This document shows positions 40,541 to 49,308 of a stretch of 64,000 nucleotides of DNA, piece by piece; the stretch's first letter is position 1, and each line of letters opens with the position of its first letter. This DNA is from Alphaproteobacteria bacterium UBA3612. GTDB taxonomy: Bacteria > Pseudomonadota > Alphaproteobacteria > Sphingomonadales > Sphingomonadaceae. A program made the translations under genes and the position numbers. The notes below the pieces were generated by a model. That model did not search any database. It saw only the letters and a program-made list of their open reading frames with translations, and had not been told where the DNA came from. The stretch covers positions 1 through 64,000 of the forward strand of contig DFLT01000007.1 in the NCBI GenBank assembly GCA_002375465.1, read 5' to 3'.

Positions 40541-40618
40541 ACGAATCCAGCCGACATTACCCCGCATTCAGCAATCTCGGCATGACGGTTGGCGGCAAAA
40601 GGTCTAGTCGCTGACGGT

Positions 40619-42856
40619 ATGGATGCAAGGACGCCGAAAACCCCCGCCGCCCGGAAGGGGCTGACCCGCCGAAAGCTGTTGATCGGCGCCGCCGCCGCGA
40701 CCGGCCTTGTCATCGGCTATACCGTCTGGCCGCGAGATCGGGCGTTCAACTTTCCCCTGCGGGAGGATGAGACGCTGATCAACGGCTTCCTGAAAATCGC
40801 GGTCGATGGCCGGATCACCGTCGCCTGTCCGCAGGCCGAAATGGGGCAGGGCGTCTATACGGCGCTGCCGCAATTGCTGGCGGGGGAGCTGGGTGCCGAC
40901 TGGCGCATGGTGGGCGTCGAGCCGGCGCCGCTGCACCCGCTTTATGCCAATCGCGCCTTTGCCGCCGACGCGGGGGCCAGCATGCCCTCCTTCATCGGCA
41001 ATATCGTCAATTGGGCGGCGGTTTCCATCGTCGAGCAGATCGAATTGCAGGCCACGGGTGGTTCCACCTCCATCAAGGCATTCTGGGAGCCGCTGAGACT
41101 GGCGGGCGCGGCGGCGCGCGAATTGTTCATCCGCGCCGCCGCGCGCCAGCTGGATGTCGACCCTGCCGATCTGGATACTGCGAATGGCTTCGTCGAAGGG
41201 GCGGGAAGACGCGCCAGCTTTGCCGAGCTGGTCGCCCTGATCGACCCGGATGACGCACCCGCGTCGCCGCGCCTTCGGCCTCGCCCCGCCCTGATCGGTC
41301 GTTCCGTGCCGCGTCTGGACGTGCCCTCAAAGGTCAATGGCAGCGCGATGTTCGGCGCGGATGTGCGCCTGCCCGACATGGTCTATGCCGCCGTGCGTGG
41401 CGCGCCGCACGGATATCAGGAACGCTCAACTTTCGGGGGAGAGGCGGCGCGGCAGGCGCCGCGCACATTGGCGGTCGTGGAGGGAGAGGGATGGCATGCG
41501 ACCGTCGCCGAAACCTGGTGGGCGGCACGACAGGCGCTCGACCTGACCGACGCGGAATATCATGGCGACGAACTGGCCGACAGCGCGGCCATCGACGCGG
41601 CGATGCAGGAGGCGCTGGACGATGGCGAACGCGGTACCGCCTTTCTGGAAGTGGGCGATGCGCTGGATGCCCTCGCGCAGGGGCCGAGCGTTTCGGCCGA
41701 CTATGGCGTACCCTTTCTGGCGCATGCCTGTCTGGAGCCGATGACAGCGACGGTGCGGCTGACCGATGGAAATGCGGAAATCTGGGTGCCGACGCAGTCT
41801 CAGACGCTGGTCGCGTGGAAAGTGGCCGACGCGCTGGGAATCGCGACCCGCGATGTGCGTGTTTATCCTACCCTGTTGGGGGGCGGCTTTGGTCGCAAGG
41901 CGGAGGTGGACTGTGCCGTGCAGGCGGCGATCATCGCGCAGAAAGTCGGACGGCCCGTCCAGCTGATCTGGCACCGGGAAGAGGACACGGCGCGCGACAT
42001 GTTCCGGCCCGCCGTCCGGGCGCGGATGACCGGAGCGCTGGGCCCTGACAAGCGAATTGCCGCCCTAGACGCCAAACTGGCCGCCCCCAATCTGGGCGCC
42101 AGCCTGACCCGGCGGATGATGCCCTTCTTCGCGTCCGACGGCGACAGCGCCGCCATGGTCAAGGGCGTCGGCGACGGCCCCTATATCATTCCCAATCTGC
42201 GCGTCGCCCATGTCGACGTGCCGACGCCCGTGCCGCTGGGCTATTGGCGGTCTGTCGAACATAGCTATGCCGCCTTCTTCAAGGAGGGGTTCATGGACGA
42301 AATGGCGGCCCGCGCGGGCCTGGATCCGCTGGCGTTCCGGCTGCGCCACATGGATGAAAACAGCGCGCAAGCGCGCGTATTGATGCTGGCATCCTCTCGC
42401 GGGACGCTGGCCGCCGCAGTGCCGGAGCGCCATGGGAAGGGCATCGCGCTGCATTCCAGCTTTGGCAGCCATGTTGCCCAGGTCGCCGAAGTGGAGGTTC
42501 CCTCCGCCGAGGAGATTATCGTCAGGCGCGTTACCTGCGTCATCGATTGTGGCCAGGTGGTCAATCCCGACATCGTGCGGGCGCAGATGGAGGGCGGCAT
42601 CATCTTTGGTCTGTCAGCCGCCTTGCACGGCAAGATCGAATTCGAAGGCGGCGAGCCGACCGCGCAGAATTTCGATGGCTACCCCCTGCTGCGCATGGAC
42701 GAGGCGCCGGAGATCGACGTCCATATCGTGCCGTCCGATGCGCCGCCGGGCGGGGTGGGGGAGCCGGGCGTACCGCCCATTGCGCCTGCGGTCGCCAATG
42801 CCGTTTTCGCCGCGACCGGACGGCGGCTGAGATCAATGCCGTTTCTAAGCTATTGA
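40619..42856 (+). CDS. Molybdopterin-binding subunit of a xanthine-dehydrogenase-family oxidase (IorB-like)
   Basis: The 745-residue protein carries a twin-arginine signal near the N terminus (GLTRRKLLIGAAAATGL), so it is exported folded. ATG 40619 is used. Molybdenum-cofactor segments include QAEMGQGVYTALPQLLAGELG, TLLGGGFGRKAEVD, CVIDCGQVVNPD and the catalytic Glu in GVGEPGVPPIAPA. It resembles the beta subunit of isoquinoline 1-oxidoreductase and periplasmic aldehyde oxidoreductases. The small [2Fe-2S] subunit and a cytochrome, usually adjacent, are not in this region. Confidence 0.88.
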   Translation: MDARTPKTPAARKGLTRRKLLIGAAAATGLVIGYTVWPRDRAFNFPLREDETLINGFLKIAVDGRITVACPQAEMGQGVYTALPQLLAGELGADWRMVGVEPAPLHPLYANRAFAADAGASMPSFIGNIVNWAAVSIVEQIELQATGGSTSIKAFWEPLRLAGAAARELFIRAAARQLDVDPADLDTANGFVEGAGRRASFAELVALIDPDDAPASPRLRPRPALIGRSVPRLDVPSKVNGSAMFGADVRLPDMVYAAVRGAPHGYQERSTFGGEAARQAPRTLAVVEGEGWHATVAETWWAARQALDLTDAEYHGDELADSAAIDAAMQEALDDGERGTAFLEVGDALDALAQGPSVSADYGVPFLAHACLEPMTATVRLTDGNAEIWVPTQSQTLVAWKVADALGIATRDVRVYPTLLGGGFGRKAEVDCAVQAAIIAQKVGRPVQLIWHREEDTARDMFRPAVRARMTGALGPDKRIAALDAKLAAPNLGASLTRRMMPFFASDGDSAAMVKGVGDGPYIIPNLRVAHVDVPTPVPLGYWRSVEHSYAAFFKEGFMDEMAARAGLDPLAFRLRHMDENSAQARVLMLASSRGTLAAAVPERHGKGIALHSSFGSHVAQVAEVEVPSAEEIIVRRVTCVIDCGQVVNPDIVRAQMEGGIIFGLSAALHGKIEFEGGEPTAQNFDGYPLLRMDEAPEIDVHIVPSDAPPGGVGEPGVPPIAPAVANAVFAATGRRLRSMPFLSY

Positions 42857-42893
42857 TCGACGGGTGCGGGGCGAATGCGGTAGGGCCGTAACC

Positions 42894-43895
42894 ATGAACC
42901 TGCCGACAGATCATCCGCCCGTTCCTGCCCCTAAAATCGGCGTTTTGCTGGTAAATCTGGGGTCGCCCGACGCGCCGACCGCCGGGGCCGTGAAACGATA
43001 TTTGCGGCAGTTCCTGTCGGACCCGCGTGTTGTCGAGATTCCAGCAATTGCCTGGCAGCCGATCCTGCGCGGCATCATCCTGAACGTCCGCCCGAAAAAA
43101 AGCGCGAAACTATATGCGACGATCTGGGACAAGGAACGCGACGGATCGCCATTGAAGCTGATCACCGAGGATCAGGCCGCGGCACTGGCGGCGCGTCTGC
43201 CGGGCCTGAAGATCGATTTTGCGATGCGCTATGGCAATCCGTCGATCGAATCGCGGCTGACGGCGATGAAGGCGGCAGGGTGCGAGCGTATCCTGGTCCT
43301 GCCCATGTATCCGCAATATTGTGCGGCGACGACCGCCACCGTGGTGGACGAGGTCAGTCGTGTGCTGGCGGGGATGCGGTGGCAGCCCGCAATCCGCATC
43401 GCACCGCCATGGCATGACGACCCCGCCTATATTGATGCGCTCGCCGCCGACGTGGAGGTGCAGTTGGCCGGGCTGGATTTCACCCCCGACGAACTGATCG
43501 CGACCTTTCACGGCATGCCGCGCCGCACGCTGGAAATGGGCGATCCCTATCATTGCCACTGTCAGAAAACCGGGCGCTTGCTGGCGGAGCGGCTGGGACG
43601 GCCCGTGCGGGTGGTGTTCCAGTCGCGTTTCGGACGGGCCGAATGGCTGCAACCCTATCTGGACAGGACGCTGGAGCAAATTCCCGCCGAGGGCGTCGGA
43701 AAGGTCGCAGTGGTTGCGCCGGGATTTACCGCCGACTGCCTTGAGACGCTGGAAGAAATTGCGATACGCGGAGAAGAGCAGTTCCGTGCGGGGGGCGGAA
43801 CGCACTTTGCCTATCTGTCATGCCTGAATGCAAAGCGAGGACATCTTGACCTCCTCCACGCTATCGTTACGCGTGAGCTTGGCGGCTGGATGTAA
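42894..43895 (+). CDS. hemH: Ferrochelatase
   Basis: The 333-residue enzyme inserts Fe2+ into protoporphyrin IX, the last step of heme synthesis. ATG 42894 (MNLPTDHPP) is used. The family segments GVLLVNLGSPDAPTAGAVKRYLRQFLSD, LPMYPQYCAATTATV, the active-site His in IATFHGMPRRTLEMGDPYHC and the Glu in PGFTADCLETLEEI are present (seen in parts). Cysteines near the C terminus (YLSCLNAK) fit a [2Fe-2S]-bearing type. It is 37 bp downstream of the oxidase gene. Confidence 0.95.
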   Translation: MNLPTDHPPVPAPKIGVLLVNLGSPDAPTAGAVKRYLRQFLSDPRVVEIPAIAWQPILRGIILNVRPKKSAKLYATIWDKERDGSPLKLITEDQAAALAARLPGLKIDFAMRYGNPSIESRLTAMKAAGCERILVLPMYPQYCAATTATVVDEVSRVLAGMRWQPAIRIAPPWHDDPAYIDALAADVEVQLAGLDFTPDELIATFHGMPRRTLEMGDPYHCHCQKTGRLLAERLGRPVRVVFQSRFGRAEWLQPYLDRTLEQIPAEGVGKVAVVAPGFTADCLETLEEIAIRGEEQFRAGGGTHFAYLSCLNAKRGHLDLLHAIVTRELGGWM

Positions 43896-43941
43896 GTCCG
43901 GCTAGCGTCGGTCAACACCGCAGAACCTTGGGAGGAATGGG

Positions 43942-44667
43942 ATGAGGAAGCATGTCGCCATCGTTACCGGAGGAACCCGCGGGATCGGCGCCGCAATCAG
44001 CAAGAAGCTGACTGAGAACGGCGTTACCGTCGTGGCGAATTATGCCGGCGACGATGAAAAGGCGAAAGCCTTTACCGAGGCAACAGGCATTGCCGCGATG
44101 AAGTGGAACGTCGCCGACTACGATGCCTGCCACGCCAAGGTGAAGGAGGTCGAGGAAACCCACGGCCCCGTGACTATCCTGATCAACAATGCCGGCATCA
44201 CGCGCGATGGTACGCTGCTGAAGATGGACCGCCAGATGTGGGAGGACGTGATCAACGTTAATCTGGGCGGCTGTTTCAATATGTCGAAGGCGGTCTTTCC
44301 CGGCATGAAGGCGCGCTCTTTTGGCCGCATCGTTTCCATCGGTTCGATCAACGGGCAGGGCGGCCAATATGGCCAGGTGAATTATGCCGCCGCCAAGTCA
44401 GGTATTCATGGCTTTACCAAGGCGCTGGCGCAGGAGGGTGCGCGATTTGGTGTTACGGTCAACGCGCTCGCGCCCGGCTATATCGACACGGAAATGGTCG
44501 CAGCGGTGCCCGAGCCTGTGCTGGAAAAGATCGTCGCGAAAATCCCCGTCGGACGCCTGGGTCAGGCGGACGAAATTGCCCGCGGCGTCGCGTTCCTGTG
44601 CGGTGAGGATGCCGGATTTGTGACAGGCTCCACGCTGTCGATCAACGGCGGCCAGCACATGTATTGA
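43942..44667 (+). CDS. phbB: Acetoacetyl-CoA reductase
   Basis: The 241-residue short-chain dehydrogenase makes (R)-3-hydroxybutyryl-CoA for PHB with NADPH. It has the cofactor loop TGGTRGIGAAISKKL, NNAGITRDGTLLKM, Ser in IVSIGSINGQGGQYGQVNY, and the catalytic Tyr-x-x-x-Lys in NYAAAKSG. FNMSKAVFPGMKARSFGRI and the C terminus STLSINGGQHMY are typical of PhbB/PhaB. AGGAAT lies upstream of the ATG. phaA/phaC are not in the window. Confidence 0.93.
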   Translation: MRKHVAIVTGGTRGIGAAISKKLTENGVTVVANYAGDDEKAKAFTEATGIAAMKWNVADYDACHAKVKEVEETHGPVTILINNAGITRDGTLLKMDRQMWEDVINVNLGGCFNMSKAVFPGMKARSFGRIVSIGSINGQGGQYGQVNYAAAKSGIHGFTKALAQEGARFGVTVNALAPGYIDTEMVAAVPEPVLEKIVAKIPVGRLGQADEIARGVAFLCGEDAGFVTGSTLSINGGQHMY

Positions 44668-44675
44668 TTCCTGCC

Positions 44676-44909
44676 ATGGAGGACACGGCCAGGAAGGATG
44701 ACACGCAGAAACGCTCCCTGACAATAGCGGGGCATCGCACGTCGATCAGTCTGGAGCCGGTTTTCTGGCAGGCATTGCAGGATGCGGCGCGGGACAGGCG
44801 CATGGCGCTTGCCGCGCTGGTCGCGGAAATCGACGAGGCGCGCACGACGAACCTGTCGTCGGCCATACGGGTGTGGCTGTTCGAACGGGCGCGCGGGGGG
44901 GGGGGATAA
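44676..44909 (+). CDS. Ribbon-helix-helix domain protein
   Basis: The 77-residue protein starts at MEDTARKDD (ATG 44676). KRSLTIAGHRTSISLEPVFWQALQDAARDRRMALAALVAEIDEAR (in pieces) is the PF13467-type ribbon-helix-helix found next to polyhydroxyalkanoate or other metabolic genes in alphaproteobacteria. It starts 8 nt after phbB and may regulate it. The C-terminal Gly codons are a run of eleven G (44895-44905) directly before the stop. Confidence 0.85.
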   Translation: MEDTARKDDTQKRSLTIAGHRTSISLEPVFWQALQDAARDRRMALAALVAEIDEARTTNLSSAIRVWLFERARGGGG

Positions 44910-44930
44910 GGTAGGCGCGGGTGGCTCGGC

Positions 44931-45995
44931 TCAGAGCACCAGCCGCGTGACGTGCCCCATCTTGCGGCCATCGCGCGCTTCGCCCTTGCCATAGATATGC
45001 ATATGGGCGTGTGGGTCCGACAGGATGGTGGACCATTGATCGACCTGCTGCCCCAACAGGTTGTGCATTTCCACCCGCGCCGCGGTCAGCGTTGTGTCGC
45101 CAAGCGGCAGCCCGCACACCGCGCGAATATGGTTTTCGAACTGGCTGGTGCGTGCCCCCTCTATGGTCCAGTGTCCGCTATTGTGGACGCGCGGCGCCAT
45201 CTCGTTGAAGACGGGCCCATCGGGCGATGCGAAGAATTCCAGCGTCAGCAGACCAACATAATCGAGCGCGGCGGCGACCTTTAGCGCCAGGGCGGTTGCC
45301 TCCCGTGCCTGCGCATCGATCGCCGTGCCAGCCGGGACAATCGACCGGGCGAGAATGCCGTGGTCGTGCTCGTTCTTCGGCACGGGATAGCTGACCGAAC
45401 TGCCGTCGTCCGCACGCGCAACCAGCAGAGAAAATTCGGCCTGGAAGCTGACGAACCCCTCATAGACACAAGGAACGCCGTTCATCGTCGCCCAGGCCGA
45501 AGTGGCATCGTCAGGAGAAGATATGCGTGCCTGGCCCTTGCCGTCATAGCCGAAGCGATTTGTCTTCAGAATGCCGGGGGTACCGATCTTGGCAATCGCC
45601 GCGCGCAGGTCGGCCTCGTTTTCGACGGCGGCATAGGGCGCCGTGCGGCCACCCAGATCGGAGACGAACCCCTTTTCAGCCAGCCGGTCCTGCGCGATTT
45701 CCAGCGCGCGTGGGGGCGGATAAAGCCGCACATGTTCGGCAAGATAGGCAAGCGCGCCCGCATCGATATTCTCGAACTCGAACGTTGCCACGTCGACCGA
45801 TTTGGCGAAACGACCCAGCGCGTCCAGATCGTCATATTCGCCGCGCGTCGTCACTGCGGAGACTTCCCCCGCGCATGGTGCTTCATCGGGCGCATAAATG
45901 TGAACGCGATAGCCCATTTGCGCCGCCGCCATGGCGAGCATGCGGCCCAATTGCCCGCCGCCGACTATGCCTATGGTCGAACCGGGTGCGATCAT
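44931..45995 (-). CDS. purK: N5-carboxyaminoimidazole ribonucleotide synthase
   Basis: The 354-residue ATP-grasp enzyme carboxylates AIR with bicarbonate. ATG 45995 overlaps the purE stop (ATGA). It has GSTIGIVGGGQLGRMLAMAA at the N terminus, GILKTNRFGYDGKGQ, EFFASPDGPVFNEMAPRVHNSGHWTIEGA and LGDTTL (pieces). purEK form one operon. Confidence 0.96.
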   Translation of the reverse strand: MIAPGSTIGIVGGGQLGRMLAMAAAQMGYRVHIYAPDEAPCAGEVSAVTTRGEYDDLDALGRFAKSVDVATFEFENIDAGALAYLAEHVRLYPPPRALEIAQDRLAEKGFVSDLGGRTAPYAAVENEADLRAAIAKIGTPGILKTNRFGYDGKGQARISSPDDATSAWATMNGVPCVYEGFVSFQAEFSLLVARADDGSSVSYPVPKNEHDHGILARSIVPAGTAIDAQAREATALALKVAAALDYVGLLTLEFFASPDGPVFNEMAPRVHNSGHWTIEGARTSQFENHIRAVCGLPLGDTTLTAARVEMHNLLGQQVDQWSTILSDPHAHMHIYGKGEARDGRKMGHVTRLVL

Positions 45996-46480
45996 TTGGG
46001 CGCTTTGGCGACGCCATCGGTCTGCGCCTGCCGCCAATCGTCGAGCCGTCCTGCAAGCGCGTCGTCGAACGCGGCCAGTATCGCCGCCGCCAGAAGGCCC
46101 GCATTCTTCGCGCCCGCCTTTCCGATGGCAAGCGTCCCTACGGGTACGCCGCTCGGCATCTGTGCGATGGACAGGAGCGAATCCTGTCCCGACAGAGCCT
46201 TTGACTGGACCGGTACGCCGAGCACGGGAAGGGGGGTCAGTGCTGCGGTCATGCCCGGCAGATGCGCTGCACCGCCTGCGCCTGCAATGATGACCTTCAG
46301 GCCGCGATCCTTGGCGCTGCGGGCATAATCATACATGCGGTCAGGGGTCCGGTGGGCGGATACGATGCTGACTTCATGCGGAACGCCCAGTTCGGCAAGC
46401 ACGTCCACCGCGTGGTGCATGGTGTCCCAGTCCGACTGGCTGCCCATGATGATCCCCACAAGAGGGGCGCCTTCCGACAT
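45992..46480 (-). CDS. purE: N5-CAIR mutase
   Basis: The 162-residue enzyme moves the carboxyl group of N5-CAIR to C4. It has GIIMGSQSDWDTM, SIVSAHRTPDRMYDYA and AGAGGAAHLPGM, the class I PurE motifs with the catalytic His in SAHRTP. ATG 46480 (MSEGAPL) is used; a longer start is less likely. Overlaps purK by 4 nt. Confidence 0.97.
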   Translation of the reverse strand: MSEGAPLVGIIMGSQSDWDTMHHAVDVLAELGVPHEVSIVSAHRTPDRMYDYARSAKDRGLKVIIAGAGGAAHLPGMTAALTPLPVLGVPVQSKALSGQDSLLSIAQMPSGVPVGTLAIGKAGAKNAGLLAAAILAAFDDALAGRLDDWRQAQTDGVAKAPK

Positions 46481-46522
46481 TATTGCCCTGTCCCATTTTG
46501 CCACTGGTAGAAGGGCATTGCC

Positions 46523-47857
46523 CTAAGCGGGTACGGTCGTTTCGTCCACGACAGACTGACCGTCAATTTCTTTCCGGCCGATGCCCAGCAAGTCGAGGAG
46601 CGCGGCCCGCGCATCCCAACTTTGCTGCCATAAATCGGGTTCGGCAAGCATGGCGGGTTCGAGAGTTTCCGGCCAATGATCTTCAATCAGCCGCGCGAGC
46701 GCATCGGCCTTTGCATCGTCGAGAAGGAAGCGTGAATCGATGGCGGCAAGGGCATCCTCTGTCACGGCAACGCGCAGCCGCAGACATGCCGGTCCGCCGC
46801 CATTGCGCATCGATTCGCGCACGTCGATGAAATGCGCGGCGTGAATGGGGCCGTTGCCGCCGATATTCGCGTCGAGCCAGGTCTTTACACGCGGATTTTC
46901 CTCGGCCTCCTTAGGCAGGATCAGGACCATGCGACCGTCGCGCAGCGTCACCAGCTGCGAATTGAACAGGTAGGAAGAAATGGCATCCTCAAGCGAGACC
47001 TGGCTGGCGGGAACCTCTACGACAGACACATCGGGGATGCGCCGCCGTAGTTCGGAATAGAGCCAGTCGCGATCCTGGAACGCCTGTTCGTGCGTGAAGA
47101 GGACATTCTCGTTTGCGACCGCAACCACATCATTGTGGAACGCGCCCGCCGCAATGGCCTGCCGCGACTGGGCGACGAAGAGGGCGTCGGGGACGCCATG
47201 TGCGCGAGCGATTGCTTCTGACGCGCGACGGTCCTGCCGGGCGGGAAAGGCTCCGCCGCCAAATTCGCCCGCCCCTTCGCCATAGACGAAAATTTCCACG
47301 CCCCGCGCTGCGTGCTGCGTGCAGAGGCGCATGAAATTCGCGGCGCCTTCATCGCCAAAGCGGGCAGGGACCGGCGGATGCACGGCGAAATGGCGTCGGT
47401 CGGGAAATATCACAGCCAGTTGCTGCGCGGTTTGCCGCCATTCCATGCTGCGATGCGTCATTGAGGCAAGGTTGGCGGGCGTCAGGTGCAGGCGCCCGTC
47501 TGCGGTATCCGGGGCGGGGGATATGGTGGCGGCGTTTGCCGTCCACATGGCGGAGGCGCTGAGCGCATTGCGAAACAGTGCCGGGTCGGCCGCATGGGCG
47601 GCGGCGCAAACCTCTGCCTCGGAGCCGGAAAAGCCAAGTCTGCGCAGCCATTGCGTGTCCGGCCGATGATGCGGCGGCAATATGCCCTGACGCAGGCCTA
47701 GCGACATGAGCAACCGCATTTTTGCGATGCCTTGCAGAGCCGCCGCGCGGGGCCGGGAGGTTCGCCCCGCATTGCTGGCGCTCGCAAGATTGCCGAGGCT
47801 CAACCCTGCATAATTGTGCGTAGGACCGATCAGGCCGTCGAAGTTGATTTCGATCAT
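46523..47857 (-). CDS. astB: N-succinylarginine dihydrolase
   Basis: The 444-residue amidinotransferase-fold enzyme splits N2-succinylarginine into succinylornithine, CO2 and ammonia. Start MIEINFDGLIGPTHNYAGLSLGN (ATG 47857) is the usual AstB N terminus. Other segments are ARQDRRASEAIARAHGV-like, FHNDVVAVANENVLFTHEQAF and MRNGGGPACLRLRV with the catalytic Cys in GGPACLRL. It overlaps astD by 4 nt and is last of the ast operon. Confidence 0.95.
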   Translation of the reverse strand: MIEINFDGLIGPTHNYAGLSLGNLASASNAGRTSRPRAAALQGIAKMRLLMSLGLRQGILPPHHRPDTQWLRRLGFSGSEAEVCAAAHAADPALFRNALSASAMWTANAATISPAPDTADGRLHLTPANLASMTHRSMEWRQTAQQLAVIFPDRRHFAVHPPVPARFGDEGAANFMRLCTQHAARGVEIFVYGEGAGEFGGGAFPARQDRRASEAIARAHGVPDALFVAQSRQAIAAGAFHNDVVAVANENVLFTHEQAFQDRDWLYSELRRRIPDVSVVEVPASQVSLEDAISSYLFNSQLVTLRDGRMVLILPKEAEENPRVKTWLDANIGGNGPIHAAHFIDVRESMRNGGGPACLRLRVAVTEDALAAIDSRFLLDDAKADALARLIEDHWPETLEPAMLAEPDLWQQSWDARAALLDLLGIGRKEIDGQSVVDETTVPA

Positions 47858-49308
47858 TGCGGCGCGGTCTGCCCCTGCTCCGACAGGGAGACGCGGCCCA
47901 CCGAAACGTCTGCGCGAATCTTTTCGAATTCCAGGCTGGCGACGGGATAGGCGCAATAATCCGCCGCATAATAGGCGCTGGGTCGATGATTGCCGCTGTC
48001 GCCGATGCCGCCAAAGGGCGCCGCGGAGGAGGCCCCGTTGGTGGGACGGTTCCAATTGACGATGCCCGCACGAATGGTGCGGCGAAACTGGGTATAGAGG
48101 TCCGGATCGTCGGAAATCAGACCGGCAGCGAGGCCGAAGCGGGTATTATTCGCCTCCTGCAACGCAGCGTCGAAATCGTCGACGCAGATCATTTGCAGCA
48201 CGGGTCCGAACATTTCCTCGTCGGGCCGATCCGCCACGCCGGTCACGTCGAGGATTGCAGGCGTCAGGAACGGTTTTTGCGAATCTGGGCGTTCCAGCGG
48301 GCGAATGGCCTTTGCGCCGGAATCGACGAGGGCCTGATATTGTTTCTGCAACAGGTCGGCGGCGCGGTTGGATACCACTGGCCCCATGAACGGCTGTGGG
48401 TCGTCGAACGGCGCGCCGACGATCAGATCCTTCGTCAGTTCGTTGACGTAGTGCAGTATCTCGTCATGAACCTTGTCGCGCACGATCAGGCGGCGCGCAT
48501 TGGTGCATCGTTGGCCAGAGGACAGGAAGGCGGACTGAACGATCAGCGCCGCAGCCGCCTGCAGGTCGCTTTCGCGCACATCCCAGCAGATCAGCGGATT
48601 ATTGCCGCCCATTTCCAGCGCGAGGATCTTGCCCGGCGTTTCGGCAAATTGCCGGAACAGTGCCTTACCCGTGTTGGAGCTGCCGGTGAACAGCAGGCCA
48701 TCCAGGCCGGCATGGCCCGCAAGGGTGCGTCCCGTATCGCCCTCCCCCTGCACGATCTGCAGACATCCGTCAGGCAGGCCGGCCTCGTCCCAGCAGCGCT
48801 TCATGACCTCCGCCGTGGCGGGGGTCAGCTCGCTGGGTTTGAACACCACGGCATTGCCCGCAAACAGCGCGGGAACGATGTGTCCGTTCGGCAGATGGGC
48901 CGGAAAATTATACGGGCCGAGCACGCCGAGGACGCCGTGCGGGCGGTGGCGTAAGGCTTGGGTGAAATTGTCGCCCGCGACCTCGCGACTGCCGGTTCGC
49001 TCCTGATAGGCCGTTAGCGAGATTTCCACCTTGGCCTGCACCGCTGCGGCCTCGGTCTTTGTTTCCCAAAAGGGCTTGCCGGTTTCGCGTGCGATGGTGC
49101 GCGCAAGCTCCTCCGCATTGTCACGCACCTTGTTCTGGAAACGCTGCAGCAGGGCGCGGCGATCGGCGAGAGACGTTGCCTCCCACGCGGGCTGGGCGGC
49201 GCGCGCGCGGCGCACTGCAGCATCGACTGCATCGGCGTCGGCAATGGGACCGCGCCAGACCTCTTCGCCGGTGGCGGGGTCGGTGGAAATCAGCTCAGCG
49301 TGCGACAT
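47854..49308 (-). CDS. astD: Succinylglutamate semialdehyde dehydrogenase
   Basis: The 484-residue aldehyde dehydrogenase oxidises succinylglutamate semialdehyde with NAD+. It has GPYNFPAHLPNGHIVPALFAGNAVVFKPSE, GLLFTGSSNTGKALF, Glu in LEMGGNNPLI and the catalytic Cys in SSGQRCTNARRL (read in parts). RPTNGASSAAPFGGIGDSGNHRPSAYY is the AstD C-terminal signature. It overlaps astA by 14 nt and astB by 4 nt. Confidence 0.95.
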   Translation of the reverse strand: MSHAELISTDPATGEEVWRGPIADADAVDAAVRRARAAQPAWEATSLADRRALLQRFQNKVRDNAEELARTIARETGKPFWETKTEAAAVQAKVEISLTAYQERTGSREVAGDNFTQALRHRPHGVLGVLGPYNFPAHLPNGHIVPALFAGNAVVFKPSELTPATAEVMKRCWDEAGLPDGCLQIVQGEGDTGRTLAGHAGLDGLLFTGSSNTGKALFRQFAETPGKILALEMGGNNPLICWDVRESDLQAAAALIVQSAFLSSGQRCTNARRLIVRDKVHDEILHYVNELTKDLIVGAPFDDPQPFMGPVVSNRAADLLQKQYQALVDSGAKAIRPLERPDSQKPFLTPAILDVTGVADRPDEEMFGPVLQMICVDDFDAALQEANNTRFGLAAGLISDDPDLYTQFRRTIRAGIVNWNRPTNGASSAAPFGGIGDSGNHRPSAYYAADYCAYPVASLEFEKIRADVSVGRVSLSEQGQTAPQ

